This document shows, piece by piece, positions 8,536 to 15,789 of a stretch of DNA of 33,439 nucleotides (the first letter of the stretch is position 1; each line of letters opens with the position of its first letter). The notes beneath the pieces are model-generated. The model did no database searches, had not been told where the DNA came from, and was given only the letters and a program-made list of their open reading frames with translations. Both the position numbers and the translations under genes were made by a program. The stretch comes from Bifidobacterium subtile (GTDB taxonomy: Bacteria > Actinomycetota > Actinomycetes > Actinomycetales > Bifidobacteriaceae). The stretch lies in the NCBI RefSeq assembly GCF_000741775.1, contig NZ_JGZR01000004.1, positions 1-33,439 of the forward strand, written 5' to 3'.

Positions 8536-9996
8536 ATGACGGTACCGATGCCCATTAGGCAGGATATCAGGAGGTACGAGATGGAGGGCTTGTCGCGTTC
8601 GGCGATCGCCGAACGGCTCGGGATCTCGCGTAACACGGTCGCGAAGTACGCGGATATGGAGGATTTCTCGCCCCGGCCCGAAGCGCGGCCGGAGCAGTCT
8701 AGGAGCCGGGTGGAACCGTTCTCCCGGGTTGTGGACTCGTGGCTGCGCGCGGACCGGTCGATGCCACGCAAGCAGCGTCATACCGCGCGGCGCGTGTATG
8801 ACCGTTTGGTCACGGAGCAGGGGTTCGCTGGCTCGTATTCGTCGGTGCAGCGCTGGATGAAGCGATGGCGGGAGGAGAACCGCGCCGAATCGGACGGGTT
8901 CGTGGAACTGGATTGGGCGCCGGGGACCGCGCAGGTGGATTTCGGATTAGCTAGGGCGTTGGTCGCGGGCGTGGAGCGTGACGTGCACGTGCTGGTGGTC
9001 TCGTTCCCGTATTCGAACATGCGCTTTTGCGTGGCGTTGCCCGGAGAGAACGCCGAATGCGTGTGCACGGGCCTGATCCGTGTGTTCTCTGCGGTCGGTC
9101 GGGTGCCCGGGGTGTTGGTGTTCGATAACGCGACCGGTGTCGGCCGCCGGTTCGGTCGGCAGATTACCATGACCCGCGTGTTTAATGCATTCCAGGCGCA
9201 CTACCGGATTGGTGAGGTCAGGTTCTGCAACCCGTATTCGGGTAACGAGAAAGGCAGCGTTGAGAACGCGGTCGGTTTCCTGCGGCGCAACCTGATGGTG
9301 CCGATACCCAAGGCGGAGAGTCTTGAAACGTTGACACGCATGTTGCTTGCCCGGTGCGGTGAATTAGCGCACCAGTCGCATTATCGCAAGGAGGGCACGA
9401 TCGAGGGCCTGTTCGAACAGGACAAGGCGCGGATGCTCGCCCTGCCGGGCGTATCGTTCGACCCGGTGCGCTGGGAGACGCGTCATGCCGATAACCTCGG
9501 TATTGTCACGGTGGACGGTGCCCGCTACCTGGCCGGGGCGAAATACCACAACCTGCCCGTGCATGTGGGGTTGCGTGCCTTCGACGTGGAGATCCGCGCC
9601 ACCGACGGCACGCGCATCGTTCAACTTGACCGGGCCTACGGCAGGAACGCCGTGACGGCCGCTGATCCCGCGTCAATCCTGCCCGTGCTGGCCAGAAAAC
9701 CCCGCAGCTGGGGCGAAAGCCCGCTGCGCGGCGACTTTCCCGAGACAGTGCGCGAGGCGTTGGACGTGATGAACGATCTGGATCGAGGACGACTTCTCAA
9801 GGAGCTCACCACATCAAGCCAGGCCCACGGGTTCGCCGCCACCGTCCAGGCATGCCGTGTGATTCTCGAATCCGGACGCGAACTCGCCTTCACCGCCATC
9901 GACCAGACTGCCAGGCGTGTCGGCCAGAGCGACGACGAACCCCACGGCCCCGATCTGACCCGCTACGACCGGTTCATGAAGGAGACGAACGCATGA
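8536..9996 (+). CDS. istA: IS21 transposase IstA
   Basis: IstA is the DDE recombinase that cuts and joins the ends of IS21. The start at 8536 has GGGAGGGAAGGA directly upstream; the product is 486 aa. An N-terminal helix-turn-helix (RSAIAERLGISRNTVAKY) is followed by a DDE core: D in GTAQVDFG, D in LVFDNATG and E in KGSVENAV. The gene overlaps istB by four bases (ATGA), the normal IS21 arrangement. A CCCGAG/CTCGGG inverted repeat (8492-8497 and 8521-8526) abuts the ribosome site and may limit translation from read-through transcripts. It appears intact. Confidence 0.93.
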   Translation: MTVPMPIRQDIRRYEMEGLSRSAIAERLGISRNTVAKYADMEDFSPRPEARPEQSRSRVEPFSRVVDSWLRADRSMPRKQRHTARRVYDRLVTEQGFAGSYSSVQRWMKRWREENRAESDGFVELDWAPGTAQVDFGLARALVAGVERDVHVLVVSFPYSNMRFCVALPGENAECVCTGLIRVFSAVGRVPGVLVFDNATGVGRRFGRQITMTRVFNAFQAHYRIGEVRFCNPYSGNEKGSVENAVGFLRRNLMVPIPKAESLETLTRMLLARCGELAHQSHYRKEGTIEGLFEQDKARMLALPGVSFDPVRWETRHADNLGIVTVDGARYLAGAKYHNLPVHVGLRAFDVEIRATDGTRIVQLDRAYGRNAVTAADPASILPVLARKPRSWGESPLRGDFPETVREALDVMNDLDRGRLLKELTTSSQAHGFAATVQACRVILESGRELAFTAIDQTARRVGQSDDEPHGPDLTRYDRFMKETNA

Positions 9997-10778
9997 CCGA
10001 CACGACGACGCAGGAATCCACAAGCCGCCCGCGAGGCGGGCGAACGGTGAGCAAATCAACCATCGAGGAGGTTATGGAACTCTCCCGTAACCTGCCGTTG
10101 ACCAGAAACGTACTCAAAGCCACCGTCCAGGACGCCACGCCGGGCCAGCTCGGCCTACTGGCCGACCTGTTCCGGGCCGAGAACCTCAGCCGTGAGCAAT
10201 CCAAACGCCTGCGCCTGCTCAAACAAGCGAACTTCCCCCAAGCCAAAGAACTCGACGGCTACGATTGGAGCACGACCGGATTCCCCGACGACTGGGGCAG
10301 AGGCAACCTGCTCACACTTGACTTCATCGAACACGCCCAGGACCTCGTGCTCTACGGCGACGTCGGCTGCGGCAAAACCCACCTAGCCATCGCCTTGGGC
10401 AGACAGGCATGTAGGAACAACATCCCCACGATGTTCTCCACCGCCGCGGCACTGATCATGACGCTGCGCAAAGCCAAACAAGACAACCGACTCGACCGCG
10501 AACTCGACCGGATCGGCAAGAACAGGCTCCTGATCATCGACGAGCTGGGCTACCTGCCCATCGACATCGACGGAGCCAGACTCCTGTTCCAGATCATCGC
10601 CGACAGCTACGAAAGGAGGAGCATCGTCTTCACCAGCAACCTCGAATTCAGCCGGTGGGGCGACGTGTTCGGCGACGGCGACATGGCCGCAGCGGTCATC
10701 GACCGCATCGTCCACCACGGCAGGATCATCCGCTTCCACGGCGAATCCTACCGCAGCACACACTCACTCATGAAATAA
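9993..10778 (+). CDS. istB: IS21 helper ATPase IstB
   Basis: This is the AAA+ ATPase partner of IstA, 261 aa, the usual family length. The ATG overlaps the istA stop, with AAGGAG 8 bases upstream. Walker A is LYGDVGCGKTHLA and Walker B is RLLIIDELGY; a sensor-like segment SIVFTSN follows. The N-terminal DNA-binding region (about residues 1-70) is also present. With IstA it forms a complete set of transposition proteins. Confidence 0.93.
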   Translation: MTDTTTQESTSRPRGGRTVSKSTIEEVMELSRNLPLTRNVLKATVQDATPGQLGLLADLFRAENLSREQSKRLRLLKQANFPQAKELDGYDWSTTGFPDDWGRGNLLTLDFIEHAQDLVLYGDVGCGKTHLAIALGRQACRNNIPTMFSTAAALIMTLRKAKQDNRLDRELDRIGKNRLLIIDELGYLPIDIDGARLLFQIIADSYERRSIVFTSNLEFSRWGDVFGDGDMAAAVIDRIVHHGRIIRFHGESYRSTHSLMK

Positions 10779-10835
10779 CCAAAAACAACCAAGGACGACA
10801 GCAACCGCCAACCCTGCACAAAACAGGCGCTACCA

Positions 10836-10864
10836 CTGCTCAAATCTGGTGATTTTCCCGCACA
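10836..10864 (-). repeat. IS21 copy 2 right inverted repeat
   Basis: The reverse complement reads TGTGCGGG, then ATCACC, TTG and GCAG, matching the left end at 8387-8415. CAACTTGAC at 10862-10870 also follows IS21 copy 1 and may be the true outermost part. Confidence 0.7.
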
Positions 10865-10872
10865 ACTTGACA

Positions 10873-11322
10873 TGGTGATACACACCCCCGCTCGGGCGCA
10901 CGAAATACCCGTGGCCGCGCAACGAGGAGGGCCTGACCGGGCTCCGGCTGGAGACCAGGCATAACCTGCGGAAACAACGGGTCAGGACCGCACGCGCCCG
11001 CCGGATGCGCGGGACCCTCCAGGACATCCACGCCACCGGCACGAGCCGGATGCGGGCCGAAGCCGGGTTCCGGACATGGTGCTCGTGGATGATGCACTCC
11101 CGTCCGGAACCCATGAAAACCCTCGCCCGCCGGATCCGCCGTCACTGGCGGGACATCCTCGCGTATTTCGACCACCGGTGCACCAACGCGATCCCCGAGG
11201 GATTGAACGGCATCATCCGACACATCAAAACCCGAGCCCGCGGCTTGCGCAACATGGACTGCTTCTCCACGATGATCCACCTGACCTGCGGCAAGCCCGA
11301 CCTAGCCACCGTCACCATATAA
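10873..11322 (+). pseudogene. ISL3-family transposase, C-terminal fragment
   Basis: The frame opens after the IS21 end with LGRTKYPWPRNE, the start of the C-terminal DDE part of ISL3 transposases. It continues through RRMRGTLQDIH, WCSWMMHSRPEPM, NAIPEGLNGIIRHIKTRARG and ends FSTMIHLTCG...VTI before TAA at 11320-11322. The E of the DDE triad is expected in AIPEGLN. The N-terminal two thirds are missing. A piece that ends just where this one begins is found at 15790-16624 on the other strand. Confidence 0.88.
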
Positions 11323-11353
11323 CCAGCCCACCCACACCAAACAGCGAAAGGCC
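11323..11353 (+). repeat. ISL3 terminal repeat, right end
   Basis: This 31-bp sequence (CCAGCCCACC ... AGCGAAAGGCC) recurs at 16660-16690 with one mismatch and in the same plus-strand orientation. Each copy lies just outside an ISL3 transposase fragment, as expected for the terminal repeats of that element. Confidence 0.85.
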
Positions 11354-11357
11354 GAAA

Positions 11358-11966
11358 AATGTGCAGGCACACGTATGGTCTCGGCCGTTGAGATCGGTTC
11401 TCGTCGATGGAAGGTTTATGTGCGTTCACCCGCTGGTTGCGTGGGAGCAGATGGCGGAGTGGATATCACTCGAGGAGCTGGTGGTGCTCGGTGATTCGCT
11501 GATGCGTCGTCAGCGCAGTTTCGTTCCAGGGGGTGTGCGGAGATTTGAGGAAATTCTCGAAACTGACCTGAATTTTCGCGGTCGAAAGGCGTGCATGAAG
11601 GCCGTGTCGATGCCCCGTTCCGGAACGGATTCCTCGCAGGAGACCAGGCTCCGTCTGCTGATGGAACGTCACGGATTGACGGGTGCGGTCGTCAATATGA
11701 AGACGTGTGATCCGGTGAGTGGCAAGGTCTCTTATTTTGACATCGCCTATCCGCAGTACGGCTTTGCGCTCGAATATCACGGTCGGCAACACGGCCTTCA
11801 TGAGACGTGGACGCACGATATCGATAAAGTGAGGTTTCTTTTTCGTCAGAATATGTATGTGTTCGGGGTGAAGGCAGAAGATATGAAAAAAGAACGCAAG
11901 ATGAATGAGCTTCTCGCCACAATCTTCACTCAGATCTCGGCGCCCCGGCTCGTCGGGGATGAGTGA
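11358..11966 (+). pseudogene. DUF559/Vsr-like nuclease-domain protein, 5'-truncated by ISL3
   Basis: The open frame comes out of the ISL3 end without a start and stops at TGA 11964-11966. A later ATG at 11418 (MCVHPLVAWEQ) lacks a good ribosome site. The visible part has a helical stretch (ISLEELVVLGDSLMRR). It then has ETRLRLLMERHGLTG, followed by a PD-(D/E)xK-like segment FDIAYPQYGFALEYHGRQH and HDIDKVRFLFRQNMYVF. Proteins with this layout are common hypothetical proteins in bifidobacteria and relatives. The N-terminal half is missing, so the gene is probably dead. GC is lower than in its neighbours. Confidence 0.65.
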
Positions 11967-11975
11967 ACTCAGACT

Positions 11976-12015
11976 CTACCTGCACATCTGACACTTTTTT
12001 CAGATGTGCAGGTAG
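11976..12015. repeat. Perfect 16-bp inverted repeat, first of a matched pair
   Basis: Arms CTACCTGCACATCTGA (11976-11991) and its exact complement (12000-12015) enclose an 8-base loop CACTTTTT. It starts 9 bases past the stop of the nuclease remnant. The same 15-bp arm recurs twice at 12070-12107, so there are four copies in 132 bp. There is no U-tract, so it is not a classic terminator. Confidence 0.8.
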
Positions 12016-12069
12016 TCAGAAATGTCGGCTTAGGTCTTGTGTCACAACGGGTTAAACGTTTCCTTCGTG

Positions 12070-12107
12070 TACCTGCACATCTGAACTTTTCGTCAGATGT
12101 GCAGGTA
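12070..12107. repeat. Perfect 15-bp inverted repeat, second of a matched pair
   Basis: Arms TACCTGCACATCTGA (12070-12084) and the exact complement (12093-12107) enclose an 8-base loop ACTTTTCG. It lies 7 bases after the stop of the Crp/Fnr regulator on the minus strand. The pair sits between convergent genes and may act as a bidirectional transcript end or as a protein or transposase binding site. Confidence 0.8.
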
Positions 12108-12114
12108 GAGGGCG

Positions 12115-12885
12115 TCAGATATCTTCCAGCTCATCCTGGTTGAGAATCTGAATCTCGCGCCGCCGCCGTGCGATGAGCCCATCGTCCTCCAGCACCTTCA
12201 GCTTGCGCGACAGTGTCTCGGGTGTGGTGCCGAGAAGGTGCGCCAGCTCTTTCATGCGGATCGGAAGGCTGAAACGCAACGAGCCTGACGCCTTGGCGAT
12301 ATCGAGGAGATAGGCGGCCAGGCGCTCCTCCACACGGTCCATGCCGAGGAACCCGTTGAGCTGCTCCAACGAGACGAGCTTCGCGGCGTTGAGCTCCAGC
12401 AACCGAACACTGAGGAGGGGCTGCTCAAGAAGTACTTTGTGGAAGGCGGAGTGGGAGAGAAGGCACACTTCAGTGGTTTCAAGGGCCTGTCCGTAGAGAG
12501 AGTCGTTGGGTTGACCGAGCAGCCACGCCTCGCCTTCGTACCCGCCGGGCTCCTGCACGCGGAGCAGTTGTTCGCGCCCGCTGCGGCTCATGCGGTAGAC
12601 CTTCATGGAGCCTCTGGCAACGATGAGAAGCTTCAGCTCGTCGCCGGGCATGAACACCTGATCGCCCTTTTCGAAGATGCGGTGGTGCAGTTGGCTGTCG
12701 ATGAAGTCCTGGTCGTTTTGCGGCAGTTCGGAGAAGAGCGGCACAAGTCCGGCGCAGCGGTGGTCGTGTGTGGGGCTTACGTGATGTGCATGACTCGGAT
12801 CTTTAACCGTCTTATCCATGTTCTCCACGATACCCATCCTTTCACCACTCTGCCGCGCCGGCCAGTTCACCCTCGGCTCATTCAT
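12115..12885 (-). CDS. Crp/Fnr-family transcriptional regulator
   Basis: The longest reading gives 256 aa. Starts at 12885, 12837 and 12819 are all possible; the domain begins around residue 44 of the longest form, so the choice does not affect function. There is an HDHRCAGLVPLF entry motif (His and Cys that may bind metal or haem), a cyclic-nucleotide-binding-type beta-barrel (FEKGDQVFMPGDELKLLIVARGSM, about 70-150) and a dimer helix. The C-terminal winged helix has the recognition segment TPETLSRKLKVLEDDGLI. Its E223-x-x-S226-R227 is the E-x-x-S-R pattern by which FNR/CRP proteins read TTGA half-sites. It follows dps by 19 bases or more and is probably in the same operon. Two TTGAC-N4-GTCAA boxes in the cassette (13797-13814, 15738-15751) are its likely targets. 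Confidence 0.9.
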   Translation of the reverse strand: MNEPRVNWPARQSGERMGIVENMDKTVKDPSHAHHVSPTHDHRCAGLVPLFSELPQNDQDFIDSQLHHRIFEKGDQVFMPGDELKLLIVARGSMKVYRMSRSGREQLLRVQEPGGYEGEAWLLGQPNDSLYGQALETTEVCLLSHSAFHKVLLEQPLLSVRLLELNAAKLVSLEQLNGFLGMDRVEERLAAYLLDIAKASGSLRFSLPIRMKELAHLLGTTPETLSRKLKVLEDDGLIARRRREIQILNQDELEDI

Positions 12886-12904
12886 TTACCTGTTTGCTGA
12901 CGGC

Positions 12905-13492
12905 TCACTCGTCGTCATCGTCGTCGTCATCATCATCGACTTCCTTATACAGACCGTCGGTCGGATCGTTGCCGAGGAAGAGCTGCGCCTCGAGAATCTG
13001 CTGCTTGGCCCAGAAGCGGAAGTCGCTTAGAACCGAGCTAAGCGCGGTCTTACCCTCGTTATCCGCCAGGGCAATGGCCTTGCCGACGAAGATGAGCTGC
13101 CAGTCGAAGTCGTGAATGAGGTCGGTCAGCTGATCCTCGCCCGCTGCGTATTTGCGTACCGGGTCCTCGGTGAGCTTGCCGTATTCATTGAGCTGTTCAG
13201 TCGTGGTCGGCACCATCTCGTTGTCGCTGACCAGCACCGAGTCGAGGCGTTCAATCGTTTCCGTCTCAACGGCGATCCACTGTGCGGCGTGCTGCTCGAG
13301 GAAGAGGCGTGTGGTGCCCTTCGCGAACAACTTCGCTTGACGAATCTTGAGGATGTCGAGGAAGAGATTCGAGATGATGTGGCCGGTCATCGCGCCAGCG
13401 GTGGGGGTGTGGTGGTCCTTGTCGGATTGCGCGGCTTCCTGCTCGTAGCGTTCCTGTGGGGTGAGGGGCTGTGCGCTCGTGGTGTTTGTCAT
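12905..13492 (-). CDS. dps: Dps-like ferritin-family protein with poly-Asp tail
   Basis: Dps proteins form 12-subunit shells that store iron and protect DNA from peroxide. The start at 13492 overlaps the stop of the HMA gene (TAATG), with AAAGGAG about 10 bases upstream; 195 aa. The four-helix core runs over roughly residues 30-170 (TAGAMTGHIISNLFLDILKI, DFDWQLIFVGKAIALADNEG). Where classical Dps has the ferroxidase His of the HW motif, this one reads QAKLFAKG, so the canonical iron site seems altered, as in some lactic-acid-bacterial Dps. The C-terminus ends in a run of nine Asp residues and a Glu, encoded by a GAC/GAT repeat. Translational coupling to a metallochaperone supports a role in metal or peroxide stress. 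Confidence 0.85.
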   Translation of the reverse strand: MTNTTSAQPLTPQERYEQEAAQSDKDHHTPTAGAMTGHIISNLFLDILKIRQAKLFAKGTTRLFLEQHAAQWIAVETETIERLDSVLVSDNEMVPTTTEQLNEYGKLTEDPVRKYAAGEDQLTDLIHDFDWQLIFVGKAIALADNEGKTALSSVLSDFRFWAKQQILEAQLFLGNDPTDGLYKEVDDDDDDDDDE

Positions 13493-13722
13493 TATTTCTG
13501 CTCCTTTACTGTTACTTTTTCTACTGAATAACCCAGCTCGCTGACGACGTTGGCGAGAGTCTGTGCGTCGGTCGCGTTCTCGTCGAAGGCTGCCTTGACC
13601 TTGCCTGCGTTGAAGAGCACGTTGACCTCTCCGACGCCGTTTTGCTTTGTTAATGCCGTTTGGATGGTGGTGAGGCAGGACGGGCATGTCATCCCGTTGA
13701 CCTTCAGAATTGCTTTCTGCAT
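13492..13722 (-). CDS. HMA-domain metallochaperone (CopZ-like)
   Basis: This 76-aa protein is a single heavy-metal-associated domain with the metal-binding loop GMTCPSC (residues 10-16) and the typical ending ANVVSELGYSVEKV. The start at 13722 has GAGGA about 4-8 bases upstream. It probably carries a soft metal ion, most likely copper, to the P-type ATPase encoded just upstream, which lacks its own N-terminal HMA domain. It is coupled to dps by a one-base overlap. A palindromic FNR-like box is centred about 83 bases upstream of its start. Confidence 0.92.
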   Translation of the reverse strand: MQKAILKVNGMTCPSCLTTIQTALTKQNGVGEVNVLFNAGKVKAAFDENATDAQTLANVVSELGYSVEKVTVKEQK

Positions 13723-13770
13723 GATGTCCTCGTTTCCGTACGTTTCCGTACTTGTTTCCTTGTGATCTTT

Positions 13771-13814
13771 ACTTTAAGTGCGGCTAGTTCCTTCGCACTT
13801 GACCTCCGTCAAGT
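13771..13814 (-). promoter_or_regulatory. FNR-like operator and promoter of the HMA-dps(-regulator) operon
   Basis: An 18-bp perfect palindrome ACTTGAC-CTCC-GTCAAGT (13797-13814) contains the FNR/CRP-type core TTGAC-N4-GTCAA (13799-13812). On the minus strand a TAAAGT -10-like element follows at 13776-13771. With a start near 13764 the box would be centred at about -41.5, the position of a class II activator site. It overlaps the last codons of the ATPase gene. Confidence 0.65.
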
Positions 13815-15685
13815 TTTTTGCGAAGCAGACGAAGCGCGTTGACAACCACGATGAGAATGCTCGCCTCGTGGACCAACATGCCCGATGCCATATAGATGAA
13901 TCCGGCGAAGAGACCGATGAAGAGGAAGAGCACGGTCGCCAGGGCGATGCCGATGTTCTCGCGTGTGTTCGCAACCGTCGAGCGTGCGATGGAGTAGGCG
14001 GTGGGCAGCTTGGAGATGTCGGAGTTGAGAAGCACCACATCCGAGATTTCGACGGCCGTCGCGGTGCCGTTGCCCATGGCGATGCCGAGATCCGCGGCCA
14101 CCAGAGCCGGGCTGTCGTTGATTCCGTCACCGACGAAGGCCACCTTACGTCCTTGGGTTTGCAGTTGCTTGATGAAGTCCGCCTTGTCTTGTGGGAGGAG
14201 GCCTCCGTGCGCTTCGTCCAAGCCAAGCTCTCCGGCGATGGCGTCGACGGTTGCTTGTCCATCTCCCGAAAGCATGACGAGATGCTTGATGCCACGTTCT
14301 CTCAGTTGGGAGAGTGCGGTAATGGTAGTTGGGCGCAGTGCGTCACCGATTCCTGCGATGATGCGCAGTTGGCCATCCACTGCCACGTACACCAGCGAAA
14401 GCCCTTGGTGCTTCCACTCGTTAGTGTCGTTGTCGCCGGTGGTGAGGGCGATGTTCTCGGCGGCCAGTAGCGCTTCGTTTCCGATGGCGACGTGGTGCCC
14501 TTCGACGCTTGCGACGATTCCCTTGCCGGCGATGACATGGGTTTCCGAGACTGCCGGGAGGTTCGCGATGTCGATGGAGTGTGTGGTGCGTGCATATTCG
14601 ACGATGGCGGCGGCCAATGGGTGAGAGGATTCGCGTTCGGCGCTGGCGGCGAGATGCCAGGCGAGGGCGTCCTCCGAAAGCGTCCGTGCGTGCACCACCG
14701 CGGGGTGACCGGTGGTGAGGGTGCCGGTCTTATCGAAGACGACGGTATCCACCTCACTGAGCGACTGCAGCATTTGCGCGCCCTTTGCCAGCACGCCGTG
14801 CCGTGCGCCGAGACCGATACCTGCGACGTTGGAAACCGGAACTCCGATCACCAATGCACCAGGGCAACCCAGCACGAGGATGGTAATGGCGAGGCGGACG
14901 TCTTGGGTGACGATGCCAACGATGAGCGCGATGAGCAGTACGACGGGCGTGTAGTACTTGGAGAAGCGATCGATGAAACGCTGGGCGCCGGTCTTGGAAT
15001 CCTCGGCCTCTTCTACGAGTTCGAGAATCTTTCCGAAGACGGTGTCCTCGCCCACCTTGGTGGCCTGCACCACAATGGTTCCGTCGGTGAGATTGGTGCC
15101 GGCGAATACCTCGTCGCTGCCCTCCGCGCTTTTATGGCGGGGGAGCGGCTCGCCGGTGACGCTTGCCTCGTCAAGATGACCATCGCCGAAAACAATGCGG
15201 CCATCTACCGGTACTTGACTTCCCGTTTTCACCAGGAGGTAGTCGTCCTCGTCGATTTCGTCCACATCCACCTCTTCGGCGTTGCGATCGGTGGGGGACT
15301 CCACGCGCCAGGCCGTCTGCGGCGCGAGTTCCGTAAGCTCCTTGATGGCCGAGCGTGTCTTGGCGAGAGTCGCATCTTCAATGACTTCACCCAGCAGGAA
15401 GAGCCATGTGACGATTCCCGCCTCGCTGAACTCGCCGATGATGAGTGCGCCGATGACCGCCACACTCACCAACAGCTCAATGGAGACGACTTTGAACTTC
15501 AACGAGTTGATGGCCTTGATAATCAGCGGTACAAGTCCTATCACGCCAACCGCTCCATACAGCCAGTTGGAGATGAATCCGAGGCCGAACGCGTATTGAA
15601 GCAGGAGTGCGGCGGCGACGAAAACCGTCATGCCGATGACTATGGTGCGTTTATTGTTTGCGAAAAACTTCTGTAGGGTTAACAT
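13784..15685 (-). CDS. Heavy-metal P1B-type ATPase with unusual CPG motif
   Basis: This is an integral membrane pump that exports metal ions using ATP, 633 aa, with GGAG upstream of the ATG at 15685. Motifs in order: TM helices in 15-100, TGEP (177-180, actuator), C274-P275-G276 in the ion-path helix, D318 in DKTGTLT (phosphorylation site), SHP (354-356, HP motif of P1B pumps), GDGINDSPAL (519-528) and a final HEASILIVVVNALRL helix. Most copper pumps have CPC and cobalt/iron-type pumps SPC. CPG is less common, so the substrate is not predictable from it. The N-terminal HMA domain is absent, but a free HMA protein is encoded next. Its promoter carries an FNR-like box, suggesting control by the cassette's regulator. 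Confidence 0.92.
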   Translation of the reverse strand: MLTLQKFFANNKRTIVIGMTVFVAAALLLQYAFGLGFISNWLYGAVGVIGLVPLIIKAINSLKFKVVSIELLVSVAVIGALIIGEFSEAGIVTWLFLLGEVIEDATLAKTRSAIKELTELAPQTAWRVESPTDRNAEEVDVDEIDEDDYLLVKTGSQVPVDGRIVFGDGHLDEASVTGEPLPRHKSAEGSDEVFAGTNLTDGTIVVQATKVGEDTVFGKILELVEEAEDSKTGAQRFIDRFSKYYTPVVLLIALIVGIVTQDVRLAITILVLGCPGALVIGVPVSNVAGIGLGARHGVLAKGAQMLQSLSEVDTVVFDKTGTLTTGHPAVVHARTLSEDALAWHLAASAERESSHPLAAAIVEYARTTHSIDIANLPAVSETHVIAGKGIVASVEGHHVAIGNEALLAAENIALTTGDNDTNEWKHQGLSLVYVAVDGQLRIIAGIGDALRPTTITALSQLRERGIKHLVMLSGDGQATVDAIAGELGLDEAHGGLLPQDKADFIKQLQTQGRKVAFVGDGINDSPALVAADLGIAMGNGTATAVEISDVVLLNSDISKLPTAYSIARSTVANTRENIGIALATVLFLFIGLFAGFIYMASGMLVHEASILIVVVNALRLLRKKLDGGQVRRN

Positions 15686-15705
15686 CTTTTCTCCTTTGTT
15701 CTGCC

Positions 15706-15751
15706 TTTAAACCTAGGAGGGCAGAGAGCAGGAGAAGTTGACCGCAGTCAA
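15706..15751 (-). promoter_or_regulatory. FNR-like operator and promoter of the P-type ATPase
   Basis: TTGAC-CGCA-GTCAA (15738-15751) has the same half-sites and spacing as the box at 13799-13812. On the minus strand a TTTAAA element follows at 15711-15706, suitably placed as a -10 for activation from the box. The box lies 53 bases upstream of the ATPase start. Confidence 0.65.
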
Positions 15752-15789
15752 GAATCGGAAAATTACCGAGAAATATTTGGGAACCGCCT

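Larger units (their letters stand above)
8387..10864 (+). mobile_element. Complete IS21-family element (copy 2)
   Basis: istA and istB are both open and are flanked by imperfect inverted ends. The left end (8387-8415) begins TGTGCG, with ATCACC, TTG and GCAG at matching positions in the reverse complement of the right end (10836-10864). Similarity may extend a few bases further out to about 8382 and 10872. No target-site duplication is visible: the left flank is CGTTTTGTTT and the right flank is ACTTGACATG. The element lies exactly at the junction of two truncated genes, which points to a rearrangement rather than a simple insertion. Confidence 0.85.

Noticed and set aside
12037..12047. TTGTG-T-CACAA as a regulator box
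   Set aside because: It is short, lies between convergent genes and not in a promoter, and differs from the two TTGAC-N4-GTCAA boxes.
14492..15676. A 394-codon plus-strand frame opposite the P-type ATPase
   Set aside because: It is a shadow of the ATPase. All family motifs are on the minus strand, and the translation shows no known pattern.
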